The notes: generated by a model not told the origin, from the letters alone. Positions 40,637-49,429 are shown, counted from the stretch's first letter. The stretch: DNA of 64,000 nucleotides from Rubrivivax sp. (GCA_022843905.1 JALHMT010000023.1:20937-84936); one strand, 5' to 3'. Made by a program: numbers and translations.

Positions 40637-40932
40637 GGAGCCGTAGGTCACGGAGGGCAGGCCGGTGGGAGGCGTTGCAATGGCTGGCAGAAGCAGACGC
40701 CCCCCGATTCTGATGCGCCGGCACCTGGCGGGCGGTCTTGGCCCGCCTGTTCGCGGGGTGCGTCACCCCGAGGTGCAGGGGCGCGGGCCGGCCGCCGGGC
40801 GGCGATGATCGACCGACAGCGCGGCGTGTGCCCTGCCGAAGCAGGAACTATTCACGCTGAAACCGGGATCGGCGGCCGGCCCCGATGCCGGCGCCAACAC
40901 AATCGGCAACACAAGAATCGACCCCTCCGTCC

Positions 40933-41214
40933 ATGCACCGTCGCACCATCCCCTACTCGATCGTCGCGGTCCTTTGCAGTGTGCAGTTCGTGCTGGGACT
41001 GGTGTTCTCGCCCTACTCCTGCGGTTGGGGCTTGCCCGTCTTCATGGCCACCGGCGCCGTCATGATGCTGCTGCTGCTGTCCATGCCCTTCTTCAACCGC
41101 CGCGCGTTTTCGCGCCATTCGCGACTGAGCTACGGGCTGATGTTCTCGGGCATCGGTCTGGCGACCTGGCTGCTGAGCATGTTCATCGCCTTTCCGCGCA
41201 GCGGCTGCGGCTGA
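40933..41214 (+). CDS. Small integral membrane protein
   Basis: 93 residues with three predicted membrane helices (IVAVLCSVQFVLGLVF, LPVFMATGAVMMLLLLSM, YGLMFSGIGLATWLLSMFI) and basic loops. The ATG at 40933 is chosen because it begins the hydrophobic N-terminus; an ATG at 40885 adds a polar leader. Between 40652 and 40932 no other gene is seen. Function not recognised. Confidence 0.6.
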   Translation: MHRRTIPYSIVAVLCSVQFVLGLVFSPYSCGWGLPVFMATGAVMMLLLLSMPFFNRRAFSRHSRLSYGLMFSGIGLATWLLSMFIAFPRSGCG

Positions 41215-41264
41215 GGCGGGTTCGAGTCGCGTCGCCTGGCCGGCCCTGCGCGGCGGTCCGGGCC

Positions 41265-41786
41265 TCAAGGCTTCAGCACCTGGGCGCCTGCACGCTTGGC
41301 CCGGGTGGCGTCGCGCCGATAGACCTTCTCGGCCTGCTGCCTCAGCGCCACGGCCCTGGCCACCGCCTGGTGGTAGCGCTCCACCGTGTAGGTGTTCTCG
41401 GTGCCGATGTAGATGCTGCTGCGCCGCGGCTTGCCGCCGTGCTGCGGCAGCAGCACCGACAGGCTGCAGTAGCGCACCTTGGCACCCGCCCGCAGTCGCA
41501 CGATGGGTCCCGAGATGCCCACCGGCAGGTCACTGGTCTTGTGCTGGCTGGGCTGGGTCTGCAGCAGCGATGGCGCCGGCAGGCGGTTGATGCGACGCAG
41601 CAATTCCTCCTTCGCGCGTGCCAGGGCCGCGGCAGCGCCGCGGCCGTCGGCCGAGCCGTCCTTGAAGAACTTGGTGCCGCCGTAGCGCAGCTGCCAGCCA
41701 TGCGTGAAACGCACATCGATGCGCTGGATGCCCTGCGGCACGCGGAAGCGCTTGCCGGTGAAGATCACGACCTGTCGAAACTTCAT
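41265..41786 (-). CDS. Hypothetical basic protein
   Basis: 173 residues, rich in arginine and lysine, beginning MKFRQVVIFTGKRFRVPQG. The centre and C-terminus (RYCSLSVLLPQHGGKPRRSSIYIGTENTYTV, then a basic helix) look conserved and could bind nucleic acid, with a faint resemblance to AP2-like modules; this is weak. The ATG at 41786 precedes the conserved part. It sits 47 bases after the glutathione S-transferase-like gene. Confidence 0.6.
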   Translation of the reverse strand: MKFRQVVIFTGKRFRVPQGIQRIDVRFTHGWQLRYGGTKFFKDGSADGRGAAAALARAKEELLRRINRLPAPSLLQTQPSQHKTSDLPVGISGPIVRLRAGAKVRYCSLSVLLPQHGGKPRRSSIYIGTENTYTVERYHQAVARAVALRQQAEKVYRRDATRAKRAGAQVLKP

Positions 41787-41833
41787 GCTGTGGAGGAAGG
41801 TGCGGGGCGTCTCTGAAGCGCCGGATGGAGCCC

Positions 41834-42478
41834 TCAGGTTTCCCAGTGCTCGGCGAATACCGGAGCGACGGTGGAATGCTTGTCGATGCGCTCCAGGGCA
41901 GCGGCCATGCCCGGCCGCTGCTTGCGCAGGTGGGCGCGCGTGCCCGACCACTTCGAGACGACGGCCGCCAGGATGTCCAGTGCTGTCGGCGTCTGCCCCT
42001 GGGTGATGAGCAGGCGGCCGAACTGGTCGGCGAAGACGTCCCAGGCGCGGTGCAGTTGCCGGCGCGCCCCCTGGCGCACGGCTTCGTGCGCGGCCTCGTC
42101 CCGGGCAGTCGTCCAGCGCTCCGGGTAGTCGCCCACACCGATCGCGCCATAACAGTTGGCGGCGATGAAGACCAGGCCACGCTGGGCCTGCGCGCGAGCG
42201 GGGCCGCCAGGTGGCAGCAGTCCGCTGTCGGGGCAGATGTCGGCCAGTGTCATCAGGATGGCCGCGCTTTCGGTGAGCACGCTGCCGTCGGGCAGCACCA
42301 GGGTGGGAATCTGCTGCAGCGGATTCACGCGGCGCAATTCGTCCTGGGCCGAGTCGGGCTCCCAGGTCGACGCGCGCACTGTCCGGTAGCGCAGTCCGGC
42401 GCGACGCAAGGCAACCTCGACGGCGGCGGAGCCCGAGCCGCGAGAGCCGTACAGGGTGCAGTCGTTGGGTGCATTCAC
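41834..42478 (-). CDS. Glutathione S-transferase family protein
   Basis: 214 residues. Thioredoxin-like N-terminal domain with CTLYGSRGSGSAAVEVALR and the cis-proline/glutathione motif NPLQQIPTLVLPDGSVLTESAAIL, then an all-helical C-terminal domain. Starts at GTG 42478 with GAGGA seven bases upstream; the frame open to 42769 runs over the next gene and is rejected. Likely in the ribH2 transcription unit (71-base gap from the preceding membrane protein). Confidence 0.85.
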   Translation of the reverse strand: MNAPNDCTLYGSRGSGSAAVEVALRRAGLRYRTVRASTWEPDSAQDELRRVNPLQQIPTLVLPDGSVLTESAAILMTLADICPDSGLLPPGGPARAQAQRGLVFIAANCYGAIGVGDYPERWTTARDEAAHEAVRQGARRQLHRAWDVFADQFGRLLITQGQTPTALDILAAVVSKWSGTRAHLRKQRPGMAAALERIDKHSTVAPVFAEHWET

Positions 42479-42549
42479 GTCATCGTTCCTCGGCCCCGCC
42501 CCGCAGGCCCGGCCCTGAGTGTGGGCCCGCGGGGCGGGCATGGCATGAG

Positions 42550-42909
42550 TCATCGCAACAAGCGGCCAGCAACTTCGGCGCTGCCGCGGTGCAGCAGCCA
42601 CAGCGCCACGCACAAGGCCGCCGCCAGGGACGTATCCTGCACTGCCCGCCGCCACGGCCGGGTGCGGAAGAAGTAGCAGGGCAGGCCCAGCAGCGGGAAC
42701 ACGCCCGCGAACAGCGCCGATCGCCCCGGCGGCGGCTGCCGTCGCGCCATGGCCTCGGCGCGGCACCACATGTAGGTGAGCACTCCCACCACCAGGCCGT
42801 GCAGGATGGTCATGCCGGGCAGGGCCGAGGCCGGCAGGGTCGCATCGAAAGCGCCTGCCAGCGCGAAGCTCCCGGTGATGCAGGCCAGCAGGGTGCGTGT
42901 CGAAGGCAT
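42550..42909 (-). CDS. Hypothetical membrane protein downstream of ribH2
   Basis: 119 residues with three to four hydrophobic segments (LLACITGSFALAGAF, MTILHGLVVGVLTYMW, ALFAGVFPLLGLPCYFF, AALCVALWLL). It lies 37 bases after the ribH2 stop in the same direction and is probably under the same FMN riboswitch. Function not recognised; a flavin-related role is only suggested by position. Confidence 0.65.
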   Translation of the reverse strand: MPSTRTLLACITGSFALAGAFDATLPASALPGMTILHGLVVGVLTYMWCRAEAMARRQPPPGRSALFAGVFPLLGLPCYFFRTRPWRRAVQDTSLAAALCVALWLLHRGSAEVAGRLLR

Positions 42910-42946
42910 GGGGCCCGATCGGTGTTGCGGCAGGGTCCGGCTCGCC

Positions 42947-43489
42947 TCAGGCCGGCCTTGCGGCGGGTGGCGACGGGGTCGGCGTCTGCAGCCGTTCCTG
43001 CATCTGCTGCAGGCTGGCCAGGGTCAGGGCACAGGCCTGCGCCACCTCGGCGCCCTTCTTCAGGAAATGGGCCTGGAAGAACTGTCGATGCTCCTCGTGC
43101 TCGTGGAAGTCGCGCGGCGTCAGCACGGCGCTGAACACCGGCACGCCGCTGTCGAGCTGCACGCGCATGAGGCCGTCGATGACGGCCGCAGAGACGAACT
43201 CGTGGCGGTAAATGCCACCGTTGACGACGAGGGCGCAGGCGATGATCGCATCGAAGCGGCCGCTTCGGGCCAGCTGCTGCGCGTGCAGTGGGATCTCGAA
43301 GGCGCCGGGCACTTCGAAGAACTCGATCTGTCGGCGCTGCCAGCAACGCCGCTCGAACTCCTCGAGCAGGCCCTGCCGCGCCTGGCCGACGATGTCGGCA
43401 TGCCACGAAGCGCTGATCACGGCCACCTGGGGCGGCCGTGCCTGCGCCGCATGCGTCGGGGCGCTGAGAGGTGAGGACATCTGATTCAT
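42947..43489 (-). CDS. ribH2: Type II 6,7-dimethyl-8-ribityllumazine synthase (RibH2)
   Basis: 180 residues. The core (AVISASWHADIVGQARQG, VPGAFEIPLHAQQLARSGRFDAI, VVNGGIYRHEFVSAAVIDGLM, FSAVLTPRDFHEHEEH) matches the decameric type II enzymes known from Brucella and rhizobia rather than the type I protein at 13086. A proline-rich tail ends the protein. ATG 43489 has AAGGG six bases upstream. An FMN riboswitch precedes it by about 130 bases, so it should be turned on when flavin is scarce. Confidence 0.93.
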   Translation of the reverse strand: MNQMSSPLSAPTHAAQARPPQVAVISASWHADIVGQARQGLLEEFERRCWQRRQIEFFEVPGAFEIPLHAQQLARSGRFDAIIACALVVNGGIYRHEFVSAAVIDGLMRVQLDSGVPVFSAVLTPRDFHEHEEHRQFFQAHFLKKGAEVAQACALTLASLQQMQERLQTPTPSPPAARPA

Positions 43490-43620
43490 GGGATTCCCTT
43501 CAAGGGGTGGACAACCAGAATCAGGGCGCGCGAGGACCCCGGCTCCCGTGAGGCGGGCCGGCGCCGTGCGGGACCTGCAGGCGGTCGCCCACGCCGGGGG
43601 GCCGGAGTGTGTCGCGATCT

Positions 43621-43765
43621 CTTTCATCCGGACTGTGACCGTCGGCCCTGGCATCGCACCAGGTCTGCTGACCTCGATGCCTGCCTGCGCAGCCATCGAG
43701 CGCTCGCGGGCTCCTGCGCCGAGACGCAGATACCGCCGGTGGGGACTTCCACCCCGCCCTGAGAA
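43621..43765 (-). promoter_or_regulatory. FMN riboswitch (RFN element)
   Basis: Read on the minus strand, the segment opens with GGGCGGGGTGGAAGTCCCC, ACCGGCGGTATCTGCG follows, then AGCCCGCGAGCGC, GGTCAGCAGACCTGGTGCGA, and it ends CCGACGGTCACAGTCCGGAT and GAAAG. These are the conserved arms of the RFN element in the right order. It lies in the 5' leader of ribH2. A GC-rich stretch between 43500 and 43600 could form the terminator or ribosome-site sequestering hairpin. Confidence 0.96.
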
Positions 43766-43854
43766 CGCAGCCAGCCCGTGAGGGATGGCTGCCGCATTCT
43801 AGAAGCGCCCTGCAGCAGCGAGGCGCGGGTCCCGGTCGCGGCGCACGTGCGCCT

Positions 43855-44367
43855 TCACCGCGCCAGCAGAGCCCAGCGCTCGTGGTCGCACCAGCGGCCG
43901 CGGATCTTCAGGTACTTCGGCGAGTAGCCCTCCTTGCGGAAGCCGCAGGTCTTCACCAGCGCGATGGACGCGACGTTGCCGGGCTGGACGTTGGCTTCCA
44001 TCCGGTGCAGCTTCATGGGGCCGAAGGCGCGCCTGGCCAGCAGCAGCAGGCCTTCCCGCATCAACCCGCGGCCCTGGTGCCCTTCGAAAGCGTAGTACCC
44101 CAGGTAGGCGCTCTGGAACATGCCGCGCACGATTTGCGTCAATTCCAGGTAGCCCGCCAGCGCACCGCTGTCCGCGGTACGCAGCACGAAGCCGAGGCCG
44201 GTCGGTCCCTGGCGCGCGTCCAGCAGCGTGGCGAAACGCGCGCCGTCGCACGGCGGCGAGACCCACGGCCGATGCAGGCGGCGGCTGTTTGCCACGGCGG
44301 CAAGGAAGTCGCTCTCGTCGTCGGCTGCCAGCGGCCGCAGCAGCACGCGTGATGAAGGCCCGCCCAT
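43855..44367 (-). CDS. GNAT acetyltransferase, RimJ/RimL type
   Basis: 170 residues with the RimJ/RimL layout: RVLLRPLAADDESDFLAAV at the N-terminus, acetyl-CoA motif EGHQGRGLMREGL near residue 95 and the NVASIALVKTCGFRKEGYSPKYLKI motif near 130. May acetylate a ribosomal N-terminus or a small molecule. ATG 44367, 13 bases downstream of the HD-domain gene. Confidence 0.88.
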   Translation of the reverse strand: MGGPSSRVLLRPLAADDESDFLAAVANSRRLHRPWVSPPCDGARFATLLDARQGPTGLGFVLRTADSGALAGYLELTQIVRGMFQSAYLGYYAFEGHQGRGLMREGLLLLARRAFGPMKLHRMEANVQPGNVASIALVKTCGFRKEGYSPKYLKIRGRWCDHERWALLAR

Positions 44368-44380
44368 GCCGTCGATGCGC

Positions 44381-44962
44381 TCAGGGGCTGGTGAACCAGC
44401 CGGCGGCGCGAGCCGCTTCCAGCCGTTCTTCCATGTAGGCCCACAGCGCCGGGCAACCTTCTCGGATGGGCGGGCCGATGCGCTGCACCACGCGTGCGTG
44501 GCTGATGCCGTTCTCTCGCCAGCTCTGGCCGTCGTTGGCCAGGTTCAGCAGTGCCGGCATGGCGCGGTCGACGGCATGCGCAAAGCGCGCCTCGGGCGTG
44601 GCAGCGTCGTCGAACTCCTGCCAGAGCGCCAGATAGTGCGCCGCCTGGTCCGCGGGCAGCAGGCCGAAGATGCGCCGCACGGCGGCCTGTTCGGCGGCCT
44701 TGCGGTCGTCCCATCCGCCTTCGACGTAGACCAGCGTGTCGCCGGTGTCGATCTCGCCGATGTCGTGCACCAGCAGCATGGCAACGACCCGCTGCACATC
44801 GACGGGCTCGGCGGCATGGTGGGCCAGCGAAGAAGCCAGCATCGCGATCTGCCAGCTGTGCTCGGCGGAGTTCTCGAAGCGGTCCAGGCCCAGCGGCCGC
44901 GTCTTGCGCGTGACGGCCTTGAGCTTGTCGAGCTCGAGGATGAAGTCGACGATCTGCTGCAT
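44381..44962 (-). CDS. HD domain metal-dependent phosphohydrolase
   Basis: 193 residues. HD motif: H at SAEHSWQIA near 35 and the HD pair in LLVHDIGEIDTGDT near 70, with D in AVDRAMPALLN near 135. The pattern resembles YfbR-like 5'-deoxynucleotidases. ATG 44962 begins the conserved MQQIVDFILELDKLK. Divergent from the small gene at 45060. Confidence 0.87.
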   Translation of the reverse strand: MQQIVDFILELDKLKAVTRKTRPLGLDRFENSAEHSWQIAMLASSLAHHAAEPVDVQRVVAMLLVHDIGEIDTGDTLVYVEGGWDDRKAAEQAAVRRIFGLLPADQAAHYLALWQEFDDAATPEARFAHAVDRAMPALLNLANDGQSWRENGISHARVVQRIGPPIREGCPALWAYMEERLEAARAAGWFTSP

Positions 44963-45059
44963 CGCTGTTGGCGCTCCTGGAACGACCGGGCTGCGGGACG
45001 CCAGCATATCGCGCGGCCCGCAGTCCCGCACCCGGCAGGGCTGCCGTTAGCATGCCGGC

Positions 45060-45266
45060 ATGGCCTACCAGGTTGACGACGTTCTGCTGCACCGCAAGAC
45101 CGGGCGGCGCTACCGCATCCTCATCGCCGCCGACCTCTGCAGGCTGGAAGGCAGCGGCGAGCCCGCGTATGCCTACAGGCTCGACGATGCGGCATCAGGC
45201 GGCGACTTCACGGTCTGGGTGCGCGCGGCGCGCGAGATGGAGGACGGTCGTTTCGAACCGGGGTGA
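45060..45266 (+). CDS. Small conserved-looking protein
   Basis: 68 residues (MAYQVDDVLLHRKTGRRYRI...), soluble, likely beta-rich, with a G+C pattern at third codon positions that fits coding. No function recognised. Moderately supported because it begins cleanly after a divergent promoter gap. Confidence 0.55.
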   Translation: MAYQVDDVLLHRKTGRRYRILIAADLCRLEGSGEPAYAYRLDDAASGGDFTVWVRAAREMEDGRFEPG

Positions 45267-45407
45267 GCACGGGGCCCAGGCCGGCTCTCCCGCAGCGATT
45301 TGTCGATCTTCTTGACAGTTGGGAGCGCTGTTGAGCGCAAGTGGTTGATTCCATTGGCGGGAACCGTCCTTGCCCCGGTTGCGCATGTTCGCCCGAGAGG
45401 TTTGACC

Positions 45408-46019
45408 ATGCGCAAGTCCTTTGTTGCCCTCTGGGCCGTGATGCTCCTTGGCCTGGGTCTGCCGACCCCCGCGTGGTCCGCATTGGCCGGCAACGCAGTG
45501 CGCATCGACTACCTCTATCCGACGCTGGGTGACTCGCTGGCCAGTGCCCAGTTCGATGCACCTTTCAACGACTTGCCCTACACCTGTTGCCTGAGCGACG
45601 AGTTCAGCCCTGTCGGTTCGATGTTGCTGATCTCGGTGACCGACGACAGCATCGTCATCGTGGGGGGCCGTTCCCAGGTCTTCAGCCCGGCCGCCTTCAA
45701 CGGGCTGTCCTTCCTGGACGCGCTGGGCACCATCGAGCCGATCACCGGCGTGGTGCTGGAGGAATCGACGCTGCCGGGCCTGGGCGCAGGCGACATCGGG
45801 TTCAGCTCGGAGCAGGTCCTGATCAACTTCGCGGGCGCCAGCAGCCTGGACCTGGACACCTGGCGCGTGGCCCTGCGCCTTCGCTTCGACGAGAACGGCG
45901 GTGGAACCCTGGCCGCGCCCGGCACGCTGGCGCTGGGTGCCGTCGCGTTGATCTGCGTCGGCGCTGCGGGCTGCCTCGGGCGCGTGCACGGATCGCGCCG
46001 CCGGGTCGGGGCGGTGTGA
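45408..46019 (+). CDS. Exported protein with PEP-CTERM-like C-terminal tag
   Basis: 203 residues. Signal peptide (LWAVMLLGLGLPTPAWSA), a beta-rich body, and a C-terminal tripartite tag APGTLALGAVALICVGAAGC, then basic residues including GSRRR; this is a variant of the PEP-CTERM signal in which PEPGTLAL reads AAPGTLAL. ATG 45408 has GAGG seven bases upstream. Convergent with the P-loop gene, ending six bases from it. Confidence 0.75.
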   Translation: MRKSFVALWAVMLLGLGLPTPAWSALAGNAVRIDYLYPTLGDSLASAQFDAPFNDLPYTCCLSDEFSPVGSMLLISVTDDSIVIVGGRSQVFSPAAFNGLSFLDALGTIEPITGVVLEESTLPGLGAGDIGFSSEQVLINFAGASSLDLDTWRVALRLRFDENGGGTLAAPGTLALGAVALICVGAAGCLGRVHGSRRRVGAV

Positions 46020-46025
46020 GTCTGC

Positions 46026-46472
46026 CTATTCCCAGCCGAAGTGCACGCGCACCCCGTGCGCCGTGACGTTGATGGGTGACGTGGTCGCCAGCGGAAACTG
46101 CCGCAGACAGGCCGACTTCACGCCGCCGTTGTTCTGCCCGAGCACGGCGATGGCGCGTACGCGCCAGCCCGCTGCCTGCAGTGCATCGAGATAGGCCACC
46201 GCGTCGGGACAGGTGTCGGGGTGGTTGGCATGGGCCGACGGCGCCAGGCAGAACAGCACGGCCGAGCAGCGGGAACGCGACACTTCGGCGATGAAGTCCT
46301 CGACGCTGGTCTTCGTGTCCTGCAAGGCCCCCACGCGTGCGTACAGCCGCAGCGCAGCCTTGCCGCCCAGGGGCATGATGTCGCGCACGCTGCGGTTGAA
46401 GCAGCCGGTGAGGGAACGCACCAGCGACGACTTGCGCGTGTTCGGGTTGCCGATGACGATGTAGGCGTCCAT
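46026..46472 (-). CDS. Small P-loop-like protein with altered Walker A
   Basis: 148 residues beginning MDAYIVIGNPNTRKSSLVRSL. The nucleotide-binding loop reads G8-N-P-N-T-R13-K14-S15-S16, so the glycine before the lysine in GxxxxGK(S/T) is replaced by arginine. A hydrophobic strand (CSAVLFCLAP) and an aspartate-poor Walker B region follow. ATG 46472 precedes the loop directly. It may bind nucleotide or nucleic acid; no family was recognised. Confidence 0.65.
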   Translation of the reverse strand: MDAYIVIGNPNTRKSSLVRSLTGCFNRSVRDIMPLGGKAALRLYARVGALQDTKTSVEDFIAEVSRSRCSAVLFCLAPSAHANHPDTCPDAVAYLDALQAAGWRVRAIAVLGQNNGGVKSACLRQFPLATTSPINVTAHGVRVHFGWE

Positions 46473-46597
46473 CCTGTCCAATGGTAGGGCACGCGGACCG
46501 CGGCGGGACCTTCCGTCCATCAGGGCTGGGCCGTGCTCTGCCCTGCGCGGCGGCTGCCGGGCGTAGCCCGCGCTTCAGATCGGCAGCCGGCCCGCGT

Positions 46598-46972
46598 TCA
46601 ATCCGGCCGCGGCCGACCAGGCCCCGTCGGGCCCGCCCCCCTGCACGAACCCTGCTTCTCGAACCAGTAGGCCATGTTGCCGACGATCACGATGCTGCCC
46701 GAGATCACCGCACTGGCGGCTGCGGTGGCGCCGGCGGCGACGAGCAGCGACGCACAGCCGCTGTTGCTGCAGCTCTGTATGGCCGCCAGTTGCACCGGCT
46801 GCATGACCATCTGCCGGGAGTACACACGGCAATCGGCATCGTAGACCGCGATCGTTCGGGGCACGTAGATGCAGGCCGTCAGCGACGAAGCGAGCGCCAG
46901 GGCAGGCCACAGCGCCCAGGCTCGAAGCGGTCTCGACGCTGCGGTCGCGCCGGGGCCGCGGCTTGAGTGCAT
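46598..46972 (-). CDS. Putative lipoprotein
   Basis: 124 residues with a signal and lipobox (LALASSLTAC, cysteine near 35), then a short periplasmic region with a cysteine pair (SCSNSGCASLLVAAG) and a hydrophobic stretch near 85 (ASAVISGSIVIVGNMAYW). The ATG overlaps the stop of the upstream membrane protein (ATGA). Function not recognised. Confidence 0.65.
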   Translation of the reverse strand: MHSSRGPGATAASRPLRAWALWPALALASSLTACIYVPRTIAVYDADCRVYSRQMVMQPVQLAAIQSCSNSGCASLLVAAGATAAASAVISGSIVIVGNMAYWFEKQGSCRGAGPTGPGRPRPD

Positions 46973-47265
46973 CACCCGGCGCGTCGCGCGGACCTCTGCA
47001 GCCGGCGCGCCACCTGCCAGTAGGCCAGGGCCGCGCCGATGGCCACCACGAGCAGGCACCACGCCTTGACGGCCAAGCTTGGCGGATCGGCCGCGTTGAC
47101 GGCCTCTGCGGCCACCATCGCAAGCGACACTACCACCACCACCACCAGGAAGTTGGCCCAGTGGCGCCACGAGTTGCGCTTCTCCTCGGGCGTGTGCAGT
47201 TCGAAGCTGAGCGCGGCACCGCAGGCGCTGCCGACCACGAGGGCGAGGACTAGAAGAATGATCAT
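46972..47265 (-). CDS. Small membrane protein
   Basis: 97 residues with three hydrophobic segments (IILLVLALVVGSACGAALSF, WANFLVVVVVVSLAMVAAEAV, WCLLVVAIGAALAYW). Translationally coupled by ATGA to the lipoprotein gene downstream. Between 47266 and 47479 no gene is seen. Function not recognised. Confidence 0.6.
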   Translation of the reverse strand: MIILLVLALVVGSACGAALSFELHTPEEKRNSWRHWANFLVVVVVVSLAMVAAEAVNAADPPSLAVKAWCLLVVAIGAALAYWQVARRLQRSARRAG

Positions 47266-47479
47266 GATCGGTCGTCTGGGCTTGTGCGTCGAAGGGCGTC
47301 GGTCCACGGGGCGCGACACCCAAGTGCTTGCCACCCTTGACGGCATTTCATCGCAATTCGATGCCGATGACCAGATGCTTTCGCGCTCCGATGTCGTCTG
47401 CGTGGCACATCCTGCAGCGCGGGGCTGGAGGGTGGCCTCGCCGCATGCGCAGAAGGCGTGCGCGGCTGCGCCAGTCGGG

Positions 47480-47938
47480 TCAGAGCGCGCCGTTGAAGCG
47501 GTGGTACATGTGGTGCTCGGCGTCGCGCGACCAGCCGCGGGCCTCGTACAGGGCCTGTGCCGTCGGGTTGTTCCTCGCGACGTTCAGACTCAAGCGGCAC
47601 GCGCCCAGCGCGAAGGCATAGGCTTCGACGGCCGCGAGCAGCAGGGACGCCACGCCCTTGCGCCGTCCCGCGTCGGCGACGAACAGGTCGTTGAGGATGA
47701 AGACCCGCGTCAGGGCGGTCGACGAGAAGCTCGGGTAGAGCTGGGCGAAGCCCACCGGCGTGCTGCCCTCATGGGCCATGAACACGACGGACTCGCCGTG
47801 ATCGAAGCGTGCGCACAGGAACGCCTGCGCTGCCGGCAGGTCGCTCGCCTTGCCCTGGAACTGACGATAGTCGTCGAACAGTCGAGCCAGTGGATCGAGA
47901 TCGGCAATGACGGCCTGTCGAACCCTGATGTTGTCCAT
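47480..47938 (-). CDS. GNAT family N-acetyltransferase
   Basis: 152 residues. IRVRQAVIADLDPLARLFDDYRQF begins the fold; FILNDLFVADAGRRKGVASLLL is the acetyl-CoA binding motif near residue 90; NVARNNPTAQALYEARGW follows. ATG 47938. First of a long run of small minus-strand genes of unrelated function that leads into the cassette array. Confidence 0.88.
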   Translation of the reverse strand: MDNIRVRQAVIADLDPLARLFDDYRQFQGKASDLPAAQAFLCARFDHGESVVFMAHEGSTPVGFAQLYPSFSSTALTRVFILNDLFVADAGRRKGVASLLLAAVEAYAFALGACRLSLNVARNNPTAQALYEARGWSRDAEHHMYHRFNGAL

Positions 47939-48012
47939 GTGGAGACCTGCGCCGAGAGTGGAAGGAGGCAATGTAGCGCCGCCGCGGGCGGTGCCCGCCG
48001 GGTGGTCGGAGT

Positions 48013-48525
48013 TCAAGGTCTGCCGTTGCGGCCCGACGCGCCTGCCGCGGGACAGGGGGGATCCGCGGCGGCCAGGGTCGCCGCGTCAAAGCCGTCGAGC
48101 AGGCAACGCGATTGCGGCCGCTGACTGAAGCGGTAGAAGTACAGCGCGGCCGCTGCGGGTGGGATGGCGCGGCACCGCATGGTCTCGGCGAGTGCCGGAT
48201 CGACGGCCAGGAGTTCCATGCGCGACCCGCCGGCCGGCACGGTCAACGGCGTTCTCTGCACGCGGTCCAGCCGGGCCGTGGTGGCCAGGGCTTCCGTGGC
48301 GCCCCGGTCTGCGTAGAGGACGAGGTGCGGCAAGGGTGGCAGTTCGACCGCTGCCGGCCCCTGGTTGTCGAACCGGATCTGCAGGCGGACGGTGCCCGCG
48401 ACCGACTGCTCGACGACCGTGCAGGCCAGACCCGGCCACGACGGAGGCTCGGCCGCGACGGGTGTTGACAGCGATGCTGCGAAGCTGGCCGTGCCGAGCA
48501 GGCAGCGAAGGACATTCATGAACAT
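48013..48525 (-). CDS. Hypothetical exported protein
   Basis: About 170 residues with a signal peptide (MNVLRCLLGTASFAASLSTPVAA) and a beta-sandwich-like body (VRLQIRFDNQGPAAVELPPLPHLVLYADRG). ATG 48525 or 48519. Function not recognised. Confidence 0.65.
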   Translation of the reverse strand: MFMNVLRCLLGTASFAASLSTPVAAEPPSWPGLACTVVEQSVAGTVRLQIRFDNQGPAAVELPPLPHLVLYADRGATEALATTARLDRVQRTPLTVPAGGSRMELLAVDPALAETMRCRAIPPAAAALYFYRFSQRPQSRCLLDGFDAATLAAADPPCPAAGASGRNGRP

Positions 48526-48577
48526 GAATCGGGAGGGGAGGCATGCATGGCGGGGCGGGCGCCGGGTGGCCGGGATG

Positions 48578-48937
48578 TCACGCGGCATTCGATCGAAACA
48601 GCCGCGCCAGCCAGCCCCTTGCGCTGTTGGAAACCGGGAGCGGTTCCACCCCCAGCTCGACGAGCCTGGCCTCGACCTGTAGCAGCCCTGCCTGACGGGC
48701 TGCCTGGATCGGTGTGAGGCCGTCGAACTCGGACAGCAGGTGCGGGTTGGCGCCACGCTCCAGGAGGAACAACGCCACCTCGGACTGCCTTTCCAGGATG
48801 CTGGCCACCAAGGGCGTGGCGAGAAACTCGGGGTGCGCGTAGTTCATGTCGACGCCGCGGTCCACGTGGTACTCCACCAGCGCCAGGTCACCAGCGCATG
48901 CGGCGTTGAACATCTCTTTCCAGTGGCCTCCAGACAA
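48578..48937 (-). CDS. Ankyrin-repeat protein
   Basis: 119 residues carrying about three ankyrin repeats (FNAACAGDLALVEYHVDRGVDMN, ATPLVASILERQSEVALFLLERGANPH, GLTPIQAARQAGLLQVEARLVELG). Cytoplasmic, likely a protein-binding module. Ends with a short basic tail. Confidence 0.8.
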   Translation of the reverse strand: MSGGHWKEMFNAACAGDLALVEYHVDRGVDMNYAHPEFLATPLVASILERQSEVALFLLERGANPHLLSEFDGLTPIQAARQAGLLQVEARLVELGVEPLPVSNSARGWLARLFRSNAA

Positions 48938-49036
48938 GGTGACGCTCCCAGGTCAATGCCAGTACCGGACTGTACGCACCCCTCGGCGGGCGTCCGTCGC
49001 GTTCAAGGCGCGTCCGCCTGCCCGGCCTGCGCGATG

Positions 49037-49429
49037 TCAGTCCTCGCCCGGCGCCACCACCTCGACCTTGATCCGGTCGGGATCTTCACAGTACATGGCG
49101 TAGTAGCCCGGACCGCTGGCAAATGGATACTCTGCTTCGTAGAGCACGGTGTAGCCCGCAGCCTTGACCCAGGCGGCCATCTGATCGACCTGCGCCCGGG
49201 ACGTCGCCTTGAAGGCGAGATGATTCAGGCCCACTCGCTTGCGGTGATACCCCGCGCCCAGGTGTTCACTCGGCGCCTGGAGAAAGCAGAAGTAGGCGTG
49301 ATCCGGCTTCACGTAGTTCATGCCGCCGGACCAGCGGTCTGCTTCGTACCCGAGTTGCTGCATGAACGGCGTCCAGAAGCAGACGGACCGTTCGATGTCG
49401 CTGACGTAGATTTCGACGTGGTGGAGCAC
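49037..49429 (-). CDS. VOC (glyoxalase/bleomycin-resistance fold) protein
   Basis: 130 residues. MLHHVEIYVSDIERSVCFWTPFMQQLGY and the C-terminal ASGPGYYAMYCEDPDRIKVEVV are typical VOC half-motifs with a metal-site histidine and glutamate. One of five VOC genes between 49 and 59 kb. Substrate unknown. Confidence 0.85.
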   Translation of the reverse strand: MLHHVEIYVSDIERSVCFWTPFMQQLGYEADRWSGGMNYVKPDHAYFCFLQAPSEHLGAGYHRKRVGLNHLAFKATSRAQVDQMAAWVKAAGYTVLYEAEYPFASGPGYYAMYCEDPDRIKVEVVAPGED

